A DNA stretch of 48,541 nucleotides, taken from NCBI GenBank assembly GCA_002392655.1, contig DGHK01000043.1, forward strand, positions 1 through 48,541, written 5' to 3'. Below, piece after piece: positions 7,512 to 16,316 of this stretch. The notes beneath the pieces were generated by a model. It was not told where the DNA came from, ran no database searches, and saw only the letters and a list, made by a program, of their open reading frames with translations. Both the position numbers and the translations under genes were made by a program. The stretch's first letter is position 1. Each line of letters begins with the position of its first letter. The DNA comes from Lachnospiraceae bacterium UBA3850. GTDB lineage: Bacteria > Bacillota > Clostridia > Lachnospirales > Lachnospiraceae.

Positions 7512-8637
7512 GAATTATAGTTTTTCAATAGGAAAGGGCAGATGCAGCGCACTTTGTGCGGTGCTTCTGTCTCTTAGTATGCTTTCGGGTTGCGGGAATT
7601 CTGATATGGATTCCCTGATCCTTTCAAAGGACGTAACCTACACCGGTATCGAGCAGGAAACAACAGAGGTTGAAAAGGGAGATATCTCACCTGTGTTTGA
7701 ACAGATGATCGAGCTACAGGGGGTTGAGGAAACTACATACAGAGTTGAGAAGGATAAAGTGGAGGATCTTGAGTATATCTATAAGGCTGAGCTTGATCAG
7801 GTGCTTGTCTCGGTCGGTGACCGTGTCAATGCAGGAGAAACTATGGTTACCTTTAAGTCAGAAACCCTGGATAAAGAGCTTAAGGAGCGGCAGAATAAAA
7901 AATCAGAAGCAGTTCTTAAGAAAGAGCATCTGCTACGCCTGATGGAGATAGATACAAATCTTGATTTTACGGATGACATAGCTATTCTTGACGAAGAGAT
8001 AAGACTCGCAAATGTTCAGATAGCAGATGTTCAAAATACCTATAATTCCATAAATATAATAGCTGAAAAGGACGGGGTGGTTAAGTATATAAATCCATCT
8101 GTACAGGATGGTTTCCTGGTAGTAGGTTCTCCTATGATAACTGTTTCGAATGATGACGGTTACTATATCATGGATATGATGGGAGATGACTCCACGGCTT
8201 CTGAAGGTGATGCAAAGCTTGTGTCGACGGATGTGGATTTTTGCATAGGTGATGTCTATACTGCAAAGTCTTATATGAGTGAGTACAAGGTCGAGGTTAT
8301 ACCGAAACCGGGAACGGATATTTCGGATGCTTCAGCTACTGATGCAGCTGAAGCGGGTGAGAGTGGTATATATGATGGAAAGGTATATTTCAAACTGGTT
8401 GGAGATGACGCGTTAAAGGAACAATTTCTCACAGTATATATAGAGCTTCCTGAGAATAAAAATGCTCTTTATGTGGACAGAAAAGCTGTTATAAGTTCTC
8501 CGAAGGGTGATTTCGTTTATAAGCAATATGATAATGAATTTATAGCTACCAGAATAGTCAAGGGTGAAGAAGTGGGACAGTATGTGATAATAAAGGAAGG
8601 GCTGGAAGAAGGCGATGTTGTTTCTATGTCGGAATAA
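7501..8637 (+). CDS. HlyD/MacA-type adaptor lipoprotein of an ABC exporter
   Basis: About 378 residues. A signal peptide ends in MLSGCGNSD, so the protein is a lipoprotein. It then shows a split biotinyl-lipoyl-like domain (ELDQVLVSVGDRVNAGETM before the helices, IIAEKDGVVKYINPSVQDG after), a coiled-coil hairpin between them (LDKELKERQNKKSEAV onward), and a C-terminal beta-rich part ending in GLEEGDVVSM, typical of membrane-fusion adaptors. It should link the membrane transporter to substrate outside the membrane, as in MacA/YknX systems. The start is uncertain: ATG 7501 overlaps the previous gene by 11 bases, while GTG 7489 and ATG 7492 are alternatives; none has a strong ribosome-binding site, suggesting coupling. 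Confidence 0.82.
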   Translation: MKNKNYSFSIGKGRCSALCAVLLSLSMLSGCGNSDMDSLILSKDVTYTGIEQETTEVEKGDISPVFEQMIELQGVEETTYRVEKDKVEDLEYIYKAELDQVLVSVGDRVNAGETMVTFKSETLDKELKERQNKKSEAVLKKEHLLRLMEIDTNLDFTDDIAILDEEIRLANVQIADVQNTYNSINIIAEKDGVVKYINPSVQDGFLVVGSPMITVSNDDGYYIMDMMGDDSTASEGDAKLVSTDVDFCIGDVYTAKSYMSEYKVEVIPKPGTDISDASATDAAEAGESGIYDGKVYFKLVGDDALKEQFLTVYIELPENKNALYVDRKAVISSPKGDFVYKQYDNEFIATRIVKGEEVGQYVIIKEGLEEGDVVSMSE

Positions 8638-10894
8638 AAAACATAATAGAAAAAAACTTCGAGCACGCATTTCGTCTGCTCTTGTATCCATGCAGATGAT
8701 AGCCCTGCTTTCCTTTGCAACCGGATGTGGAGGGAATGATGGCAGCATTCCTGAGTTAAATGATCCGGTAATGGCAGCGGCAGAATATCGTCCTGTCGGT
8801 AAAAGAACTATTGGAAAGAAGGAGCTGATGTACGGAAGGGTAGTTCCGAAGGAGTATCCTTGTTTTTCAAAGGATGGAGCTGATCTGGCAGAGATAAATG
8901 TAGCTGTTGGCGATTACGTGAACGAAGGAGATGTAATAGCTACGGGGGTTTCAGGTGTAGATGCTGAACTTATAGCCACATTGAAGGAAGAGGCTAATTC
9001 TCTTACCAGACAGAGAGCCAATGCAAAGAATGTATCTGATAAGACTTTGGAAAAGCTGGATTATGAGAAGAAGATAGAGGAGTATCTTGAGGACAGCGAT
9101 GGAATATGGAATAAAGAGAAGGAGATAGAGAAGGAACAGGAGGAGCAGAGATATAACCTGGCTCTGATTGATAGTCGTCTGTCATCTGTCAGATCAGAGA
9201 TAGCAGAGCTTGAGAAGAACAGTTCTAAGGAGATTTTTACGGCACCTTACACGGGCTATGTTACATTTGTCAAGGATTTCAGTCAGACCAACCATGTTGA
9301 ACCGAATGAGAATATAATTGTAGTCTCAGATATGGATGAACTTTATATAGAGTGTACTGACAAAACTATAGAAAATTATAATTACGAGAGTTATAAGAAA
9401 AAGTGGACCTACGTAAACGGAAAGAAGGCTTATATAACTGAGAGGAGATATACAAACGAGGAGGTTTCCTGTGCGAAGGCAACCAAGTCAAATCCATATA
9501 TTCAGTTTGAGGTACCGGGTGAGAAGCTGACAATAGGAACGAATATGGTCCTTTACTTTATGGATAGTGATGACAGCGAGAAGCTCGTTGTGGGTAATGA
9601 TTCCATCTACCGAGAAAATGAGGATCAGTATGTTTATGTTAAAACCGGCGACGAAAATAGCTCGGATGAGAAGAGAAATGTAAAGCTTGGTGTCAGCGAC
9701 GGTTACTATACCGAGGTTATCTCAGGGCTTGAAGAGGGGGAGATGGTGCATTATAAAAATAATGCCGCTGTTCCGCTTAAGTATGAGATTGCAGAAATTG
9801 GTCTAAGCGATTATGCGGAGAATTGTGAGACCGGTTTTGTAAGTATATCCAACCCATATAGCAGAATCTACACAGCAGATTATGCAGGAAAGCTGGAAGA
9901 GCTTCATAATGTTGGAGTTGCAAGTGAAGGAGATACTCTGTTTGTTATGCAGACCAATGTAAAAAGAGCAGACATAGAAGCTGCAAAAAGCACTGTTAAA
10001 GAGCTGGATACGACCAGGGAGAAGGAACGTAAGGAATACGAAAAAGCAAAGACTGATCTGGAGGAGGTCATTAAAATGGCCGGTGAGATTCCTGCAGAGG
10101 CAGTGGCTACGGATTCAGATGCAATCAGAGAAAGTATGTATCTGGCAGAAAGGACTCAGTGTGATCTTGATATTCTGACATATACAGAGGACTTCTCAAA
10201 ACAGGAGTATGATGCTCAGAGAGCCTCTGCTCAGAAGGAATATAACAAGCTGAGTAGTGCCGGATTTGATGCGGATAATAATTATGTAAAAAAACTTGAA
10301 ATGGATGGAAATATTAATTCCTATGGACCGGCCAGGTATGCAAGAGTAGAGAAATATCAGTTTGTGATCACTGAGCAGTATTCCAAGGATGGAGAAGATT
10401 TTACAAGACTCCATGTTCTTGTTGATTCGAAGGATCCTTCCATGCCAAGTGTCAGTGCAAGGATCGGAGAAGAAGTCACTCTTTACAGTGATGAGAAGAG
10501 CTGGACAGGTAAATGTATCGGAGTAAATGGTGATCTGCTCAGATATATACTTTCTTCGAAGGATGAAAAGCAGTATTCTACATATTCTGCTCCATTTTAT
10601 AAGAACGTACCAGAACAGTTTGATGTGTTGATCAATGAAAAGCTTACCAAGGAAGATATGGAAGGTACGAAGATTAAGTTTAATGGATTCGAGGTAAAAC
10701 AGTCTGTTGTAGTTCCCGGAACTTGTGTAAAGAGTGAGTATGATCAGCTGGCGAAGAAGGATGTATACTTTGTGTGGAAGGTTGAAGGTGACAATATAGT
10801 CAAGGAATTTGTTCACATATATGAAACAGTAGTTGCTACAGGTACGGTGCTTGTGCTTGATGGTGTAGAAGTAGGAGATAAGTTACTGAAATGA
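8615..10894 (+). CDS. Double-length HlyD-type adaptor lipoprotein
   Basis: The 759 residues are about twice the usual adaptor length. After a lipoprotein signal (FATGCGGND) the first half has a lipoyl-like segment (INVAVGDYVNEGDVI), a long charged coiled coil, the return strand (FTAPYTGYVTFVKDF) and a beta domain ending VISGLEEGEMVHY. The second half repeats the plan: ADYAGKLEELHNVGVASEGDTL, another long Lys/Glu-rich helical region (about 435-550), then beta domains ending LDGVEVGDKLLK. This looks like two adaptor modules fused in one chain. The ATG overlaps the previous gene, with GGAAGAAGG just upstream. It is coupled to the permease gene by ATGA. Confidence 0.8.
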   Translation: MLFLCRNKKHNRKKLRARISSALVSMQMIALLSFATGCGGNDGSIPELNDPVMAAAEYRPVGKRTIGKKELMYGRVVPKEYPCFSKDGADLAEINVAVGDYVNEGDVIATGVSGVDAELIATLKEEANSLTRQRANAKNVSDKTLEKLDYEKKIEEYLEDSDGIWNKEKEIEKEQEEQRYNLALIDSRLSSVRSEIAELEKNSSKEIFTAPYTGYVTFVKDFSQTNHVEPNENIIVVSDMDELYIECTDKTIENYNYESYKKKWTYVNGKKAYITERRYTNEEVSCAKATKSNPYIQFEVPGEKLTIGTNMVLYFMDSDDSEKLVVGNDSIYRENEDQYVYVKTGDENSSDEKRNVKLGVSDGYYTEVISGLEEGEMVHYKNNAAVPLKYEIAEIGLSDYAENCETGFVSISNPYSRIYTADYAGKLEELHNVGVASEGDTLFVMQTNVKRADIEAAKSTVKELDTTREKERKEYEKAKTDLEEVIKMAGEIPAEAVATDSDAIRESMYLAERTQCDLDILTYTEDFSKQEYDAQRASAQKEYNKLSSAGFDADNNYVKKLEMDGNINSYGPARYARVEKYQFVITEQYSKDGEDFTRLHVLVDSKDPSMPSVSARIGEEVTLYSDEKSWTGKCIGVNGDLLRYILSSKDEKQYSTYSAPFYKNVPEQFDVLINEKLTKEDMEGTKIKFNGFEVKQSVVVPGTCVKSEYDQLAKKDVYFVWKVEGDNIVKEFVHIYETVVATGTVLVLDGVEVGDKLLK

Positions 10895-13815
10895 TTAGGT
10901 ACATAATTACTAAAATCCTGAATAAGTTTAAGCTGTATTTCTGTCTGATGATAGGAAATATATCCATCATCATGATATTTGCTTTGATGATGATGTTCAG
11001 AGACGGCTCCTGCATGAAGCTCATTCAAAAGGGCTTTACCAATCAGTATGAGCAGTCTGGAGGCTATCCGGCTTCAATAGAGAGGGCATCAACTATAAAG
11101 CCGAATGCTATTGAGGATAATCCCGAAGCGGTTGTTGAAAAGAACATAGTTTCTTACGAGGATTCATGGAGAAAGTATCTAGATCTTCCGGTCGTATCCT
11201 CTCAGCGTTATGTGGGCTTCAGAGGAATCGAAGGAGAGTATTCTTATCGTGATGCCGGTTATATAGGCTTTGGATATATAGAAGATATGATGAAGGATGA
11301 TACTACGGATATTTCAGAGCATCTGAATTTTGTATCCGGAGGAGATCTGAATTCTGATATATCTAAATATACTGAGAAGGGTATAAGTATACCTGAGGGT
11401 GCACTTCCTTGTCTGGTAAGCAAATATACTGCAGATTCTTATGGTCTGGTAGTTGGAGAAGTCATAGAATTCTATAAAGTTCAGTATGGTAAAAACTCAG
11501 AGGATAAACCTCTTATAACTCTTTACATCAATGGAATCGTTACTGAAAAAGAGGGGGATTATTTCTGGAATATACCTCTGGAAGAAATGGGTAGTACTGC
11601 ATTTATTGATAAGGCGGAATTCTACAAGATAGTAGATGAATATCCAAAAGAGATTCAGTATAAAACGAAGATGTTCTTTGACTACAGATATGTAAATACT
11701 GATAACATTTATGAGGTTGAGGATGTTGTAGGTCAGTTCGTAAAAAAGGATGATAATCTCTCTGAGAATTTCACGTCGGTTATAAAGGATTATAAGGAAA
11801 AGAGTAAGTCAGTGGGACAGATGCTCTATGTGATCGTACTGCCGCTTGTCATACTTGTACTGCTCTTTATAGGGATGATCGCCTTTAGGATAATTGATTC
11901 TGAAAACGGAGAACTGTCTACACTCAGGAACAGAGGACTCAGCAAGTTCAGACTCATAAATATGTACCTGATACAGTCATTTATTCTGGCGGGAATCAGC
12001 CTGCCTATAGGTGTCGGAATAGGCTATCTGTTTGGTAAGGTAGTAGCCGGTGTAGATGATTTCATGGGCTTCGGATTTAATAATGATATAAGTGTCAGAG
12101 ATTATCGACTGAACAGTATGATGATTGCCACAGGTGCTATAGGAGCACTTATTGCAGTGATCATGATGATGATTCCCGTATTCGTAGTATTTAAGAAGAA
12201 GAAAACTAAGAGGATGGGGGCAGCGCTTCCGACCTGGGAAAAGTATTTCCTGGATATTATACTGCTTGTGATTTCAGTATATCTGCTCATAAATTATAAT
12301 AAGCAGATACCGACTCTCTCAGTAGGAGTAATGAAGGGCGAGGGAATAGATCCGGTTATATTTATAGATTCAACACTTTTCCTCTTTGCCTGTGGTATGC
12401 TGATGCTGAGACTTATTTTCTACGTTGCCAGACTTATATATAAGCTCCGCGAGAAAAAATTCGGTCCGGTTACATATGCGGGAATGGTGCAGATACTCAG
12501 AACCAGAAAGGCGTCCGGAGTCATATCGATATTCCTGGTAATGACGGTTGCCATGAGCGTATTCAATGCAAGTATGGCAAGAACCATAAATGCAAACAAA
12601 GAGGCCAGACTTCAGCTTGAAAGTGGAGCTGATGTCAGAATTCAGGAGAACTGGTATCTGCAGCTTATGAGAGAAAATCCCGGTGCACCTATCAGATGGG
12701 AGTATCATGAACCCAGCTATGAAACCTTTAATGAGCTGAAGGATAACGGTACATTTGAAGAGCTTACGAAGGTTCTTGTTACTGATAGAGCTTATGTCGG
12801 CACCAAGGGTAAAGAAACTGCTGATGTAACATATATGGCAATTAATACTAAGGAATTCGGTCATACAGCGAAGCTCAGAAATGACTTAAGTGAAAAACAC
12901 TGGTACAACTATCTGAATGCGCTGGCTGCTGAACCGGATGGTATAATCATATCGAGAAGTGTCTCTCAGAAATTCGGAGTCAAGGTCGGAGATTCCATGA
13001 ATGTTTACATGAAGGAACCGAAGGTTTGTAATACTTCTCAGCCATATGCAACTGAAAACTGTAAGATCGTGGCAATTGTAGATGCATGGCCGGGCTTCAA
13101 CAGCTATTATTACAAGCTGGATGAAACCGGACAGATGAAGGAATATCAGAATTATCTGGTTGTAGGTAATTTTGCAACTGCATATGCAAACTTCAGAAAT
13201 CTTCCATACGAGATATGGGCGAGTGTCGGTGACGAAGCCGGAACTGATGAGTTTGGAGAAGGCATATATGAGGATGAGATCAGAGAGAAGGTAGAAGAGG
13301 CTTTCGGAGATTCCGGAAGGACTATAAAGAGCATAAATTCATGGAAGACCAATCTGAAGGAAGAGAAATCATCAGCAATCATTCAGATAACTAACGGACT
13401 CTTCACAGCGGACTTCCTGGTTGCAATCATACTCTGTATAGTCGGATATATGATCTACTGGATAACATCCATTAGAGACAGGGAGCTTCTTTTCGGAATC
13501 TACAGGGCACAGGGTATTACTAAAAAAGAAATTAACAGGATGCTTATCATAGAGCAGACCTTCCTGTCGATTGTAGCAATTATAGCAGGTATAATCGCAG
13601 GTGTGCTGGCATCCAGATTCTTTGCCAAAGTCTTTGCAGCAGTCTACCTGCCACAGAAGCATTCCGTTTCAGTATTCGTAAGTGAATATGGTGGAGACAT
13701 GCTCAGACTCGGTGGAGTTCTGCTGATTGTAGTAGCAGTATGTGTAATCTGGATCAGAAGAATAGTAAGAGGATTAAATATAACTGAAGCGCTTAAGCTT
13801 GGAGAGGACTCATAA
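10891..13815 (+). CDS. MacB/FtsX-type ABC exporter permease, duplicated form
   Basis: The 974-residue membrane protein has about ten predicted transmembrane segments in two FtsX-like units. The first is a segment at about 15-40, a large extracytoplasmic domain to about 310, then segments near 315-335, 355-385, 405-430, 455-475 and 495-520. The second is a segment near 555-575, a second extracytoplasmic domain of about 260 residues, then three closing segments (about 835-860, 885-915, 935-955). This is the four-plus-four-type FtsX plan used by exporters that move lipoproteins, peptides or antimicrobials out of the membrane instead of through a channel. The start overlaps the adaptor's stop (ATGA). 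Substrate unknown. Confidence 0.88.
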   Translation: MIRYIITKILNKFKLYFCLMIGNISIIMIFALMMMFRDGSCMKLIQKGFTNQYEQSGGYPASIERASTIKPNAIEDNPEAVVEKNIVSYEDSWRKYLDLPVVSSQRYVGFRGIEGEYSYRDAGYIGFGYIEDMMKDDTTDISEHLNFVSGGDLNSDISKYTEKGISIPEGALPCLVSKYTADSYGLVVGEVIEFYKVQYGKNSEDKPLITLYINGIVTEKEGDYFWNIPLEEMGSTAFIDKAEFYKIVDEYPKEIQYKTKMFFDYRYVNTDNIYEVEDVVGQFVKKDDNLSENFTSVIKDYKEKSKSVGQMLYVIVLPLVILVLLFIGMIAFRIIDSENGELSTLRNRGLSKFRLINMYLIQSFILAGISLPIGVGIGYLFGKVVAGVDDFMGFGFNNDISVRDYRLNSMMIATGAIGALIAVIMMMIPVFVVFKKKKTKRMGAALPTWEKYFLDIILLVISVYLLINYNKQIPTLSVGVMKGEGIDPVIFIDSTLFLFACGMLMLRLIFYVARLIYKLREKKFGPVTYAGMVQILRTRKASGVISIFLVMTVAMSVFNASMARTINANKEARLQLESGADVRIQENWYLQLMRENPGAPIRWEYHEPSYETFNELKDNGTFEELTKVLVTDRAYVGTKGKETADVTYMAINTKEFGHTAKLRNDLSEKHWYNYLNALAAEPDGIIISRSVSQKFGVKVGDSMNVYMKEPKVCNTSQPYATENCKIVAIVDAWPGFNSYYYKLDETGQMKEYQNYLVVGNFATAYANFRNLPYEIWASVGDEAGTDEFGEGIYEDEIREKVEEAFGDSGRTIKSINSWKTNLKEEKSSAIIQITNGLFTADFLVAIILCIVGYMIYWITSIRDRELLFGIYRAQGITKKEINRMLIIEQTFLSIVAIIAGIIAGVLASRFFAKVFAAVYLPQKHSVSVFVSEYGGDMLRLGGVLLIVVAVCVIWIRRIVRGLNITEALKLGEDS

Positions 13816-14528
13816 TGAGTGAGATCATGGATAGTATGCACGAACATACACTGGAAAATATACTGGTGACGAGAAATCTTGTGAAGTCATACCCTGCCGG
13901 AAACGGAGAGGTGCTCACTGTTCTTGATCATGTTAATTATGAATTTCCAAAGGGAAAGCTCATTATGATCATGGGAAGATCAGGCTCGGGTAAGACTACT
14001 CTTATGAATATATTAAGTACTCTGGATGAAGCTACCGAGGGTGAGGTCTTTCTGTGGGATAAGCCGTATTCTGAGATGAGTGTAGTAGACAAAGAAAAAC
14101 TGAGACGTAAGAACATAGGCTTTGTTTTTCAGTCTGTAGCACTTATACCGGTTATGACGGCATATGAGAATATAGATTTTGCTCTCAGAACCTGCGACTA
14201 TAAAGGAGAGGAGGGTATGCCTCTCGATAAGGCCAGAGATAAGCGTATCATGGAGGTGCTGAAGAGCGTAGGATTGGATGAGAGGGCAAAGCATTTTCCG
14301 AGTGAGTTATCAGGTGGTGAACGTCAGAGAGTAGCGATAGCAAGAGCTATGGCGATAGATCCTGTACTTATTTTCGCGGATGAGCCTACGGGAGCTCTTG
14401 ATACCAGCGCTGGAATCTATGTTGCAGAGCTTTTTAAGAAGCTGACGGTTGAGAGGGGCATAACGGTCATAATGACTACTCATGATGTTCGTTTGTCAGA
14501 GCTTGCGGATGTGCTTATTCAGTTATAG
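13815..14528 (+). CDS. ABC exporter ATPase (MacB/LolD-type), first of two
   Basis: The 237-residue nucleotide-binding protein has Walker A GRSGSGKTT, a Q-loop in FVFQS, signature LSGGERQR, Walker B VLIFADEPT, D-loop GALD and H-loop TTHD. These are the hallmarks of the LolD/MacB subfamily that pairs with FtsX-type permeases. Its ATG shares an A with the permease stop (TAATG), and GGAGAGG lies just upstream. It should form the ATP-hydrolysing part of the exporter, either as a dimer or as a heterodimer with the product of the next gene. Confidence 0.93.
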   Translation: MSEIMDSMHEHTLENILVTRNLVKSYPAGNGEVLTVLDHVNYEFPKGKLIMIMGRSGSGKTTLMNILSTLDEATEGEVFLWDKPYSEMSVVDKEKLRRKNIGFVFQSVALIPVMTAYENIDFALRTCDYKGEEGMPLDKARDKRIMEVLKSVGLDERAKHFPSELSGGERQRVAIARAMAIDPVLIFADEPTGALDTSAGIYVAELFKKLTVERGITVIMTTHDVRLSELADVLIQL

Positions 14529-14543
14529 AAGGTAGATATAGAT

Positions 14544-15518
14544 ATGAGCGAAGAAAGAATATTTGAGTTACAATCCGAAGAAAAACAGGAGAATCCTCCT
14601 TATATAAAATGTGACAGCCTCGTACGTATCTTTAAATCTGAGGGAATAGAGGTCATGGCACTTCAGGGACTTGATCTGGAGGTAGAGAAGGGTGAGTTTA
14701 TTGCTGTCATAGGTAAGTCGGGAAGCGGTAAGTCTACACTTCTTAATCTTCTTGGTGCGCTTGACAGACCAAGTGCCGGATATGTTGCCTATGATGGTGA
14801 AAATATAAATGAGCTGAGTGATGCCCAGCTGGCGAAGTTCAGAAATGAGCACATCGGATTTGTATGGCAGAAGACAACTGATAATCTGCTTAATTATCTG
14901 ACTGCGGTTGAAAATGTTGAGATGCCTCTGCTTTTTTCCAATTTGTCAAAAAAGGAGAAGAGAAGGAAAGCAGCTGAGATGCTGGAGTCGGTTGGACTGG
15001 GAGATAAGTTGGATAGGTTTCCACCTCAGATGTCAGGTGGTGAGCAGCAGAGAGTTGCAATCGCTGCGGCACTTATAAACGAACCTGAACTTCTGCTTAT
15101 GGATGAGCCGACAGGTGCGGTCGACAAGAAGACATCAATTATGCTTCAGGATCTTTTCAGGGAGATTAATAAGAAGCTGGGTATAACAATAATCATAGTT
15201 ACACATGATATCAGTTTGGCTGACAGAGTTGACAGGGTTGTAATGATTTCTGATGGAAAGGTCAGCTCAGAGCGAGTTCTGAAGGAGGAATATAAGCATA
15301 AAATTGAAGCTGGTGAGTCACTTCTTGACGAGATGAAGGATACAGGAGGAGAGCATGAGACAGTTGCTGATATGTCTCACGAGGAGTACTCGATCCTGGA
15401 TAAGGCCGGACGTGTCAGACTCTCTGCAGAGATGCGTGAGGCTGTAGGTATAGACAGTAATCGAGTCAAGGTTGATATCGTTGATGGCAAGATAGTTATA
15501 TCGAAGGAATCAGAATAG
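14544..15518 (+). CDS. ABC exporter ATPase with C-terminal AbrB/SpoVT-like domain
   Basis: Residues about 20-245 are a second MacB/LolD-type ATPase: Walker A GKSGSGKST, signature MSGGEQQR, Walker B LLLMDEPT, H-loop VTHD. A linker rich in Glu follows, and residues about 281-321 look like a swapped-hairpin AbrB/SpoVT domain (ILDKAGRVRLS, then MREAVGI, then VDGKIVIS). In transition-state regulators and MazE antitoxins that fold binds DNA as a dimer; here it could instead drive ATPase dimerisation or act as a sensor. At 324 residues it is about 85 longer than its partner. The stop overlaps the end of the convergent importer gene by nine bases. Confidence 0.88.
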   Translation: MSEERIFELQSEEKQENPPYIKCDSLVRIFKSEGIEVMALQGLDLEVEKGEFIAVIGKSGSGKSTLLNLLGALDRPSAGYVAYDGENINELSDAQLAKFRNEHIGFVWQKTTDNLLNYLTAVENVEMPLLFSNLSKKEKRRKAAEMLESVGLGDKLDRFPPQMSGGEQQRVAIAAALINEPELLLMDEPTGAVDKKTSIMLQDLFREINKKLGITIIIVTHDISLADRVDRVVMISDGKVSSERVLKEEYKHKIEAGESLLDEMKDTGGEHETVADMSHEEYSILDKAGRVRLSAEMREAVGIDSNRVKVDIVDGKIVISKESE

Positions 15519-16316
15519 AGAGGTTACATTACTAAGTACATCAGAGTAGTACTTAACTACATCAGTATCATATATGTCATTTAAGAGGTCTCTTGTCAGG
15601 GTATCCTGAAGGGGACCTTTTTTGATGATTTTTCCGTTTTTCATAAGAGCGATATCGTTGGAAATCATAAGAGCACAGCCCAGATCATGAAATACGGTTA
15701 TGGCAGTGTTTTTATGAAATTGCCCATCGATTTCGGTAGTACCCTTAGACCAATTCTTCAGATAATTCATAAGCTCGTTATGATATTTGATATCGAGGTG
15801 GTTAGTTGGTTCGTCGAGTAGTATAACAGGAGTCTGTTGTGCTATGGTTCTGGCAAGCATTACTCTCTGAAGCTGTCCACCGGAGAGCTCACTCAGCTCT
15901 TTATCTGCCAGCTCAGTAAGTCCTGTCTGTTCAAGTGTTTCTTCTGTTATATCCTTATCTCTTTTGCTTGCACCTCCCATCATACTTCCGAGGGTATTAT
16001 CCTGGTGGATGTATCGACCGAGCATGACAGTCTCATAAACTGTGTAAGAAAAATAAACAGCAGAAAACTGAGGCATCATAGAGATGATGCCGGAAAGTTT
16101 TTTTCTGGATAAATGGCTTAACTCTTGGTCCTCTATAAGGATATTTCCGGTGTATGGTATCAGCCCGGCAAGGACTTTTAGCAGGGTCGTTTTGCCGGCT
16201 CCGTTAGGCCCGAGTATGCCGCATACTCCGCCTTCATCAAAGCTGACTGAGATATCCTCCAATATATTATTCTTTTTATCATATCCCGCGGATACATGCT
16301 CCAGCTTTATCATCAT
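15510..16316 (-). CDS. ABC importer ATPase, FecE/BtuD-type
   Basis: The 268-residue ATPase has Walker A GPNGAGKTT, Q-loop MMPQF, signature LSGGQLQR, Walker B VILLDEPTNHLD and H-loop FHDLG. The NHLD form after Walker B and the neighbouring FecCD permease place it in the iron-siderophore/heme/cobalamin importer family. An insertion of about 15 residues (GSMMGGASKRDKD) lies between Q-loop and signature, and another before the H-loop (WSKGTTEIDGQFHKN). The start overlaps the permease stop (GGATGATGATA), with either of two in-frame ATGs possible. It is the last gene of a three-gene operon. Confidence 0.9.
   Translation of the reverse strand: MMIKLEHVSAGYDKKNNILEDISVSFDEGGVCGILGPNGAGKTTLLKVLAGLIPYTGNILIEDQELSHLSRKKLSGIISMMPQFSAVYFSYTVYETVMLGRYIHQDNTLGSMMGGASKRDKDITEETLEQTGLTELADKELSELSGGQLQRVMLARTIAQQTPVILLDEPTNHLDIKYHNELMNYLKNWSKGTTEIDGQFHKNTAITVFHDLGCALMISNDIALMKNGKIIKKGPLQDTLTRDLLNDIYDTDVVKYYSDVLSNVTSLF

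Noticed and set aside
10196..10816. 206-codon minus-strand frame inside the double adaptor gene
   Set aside because: It is antisense to a well-supported lipoprotein gene, with shadow-type composition and no start signal.
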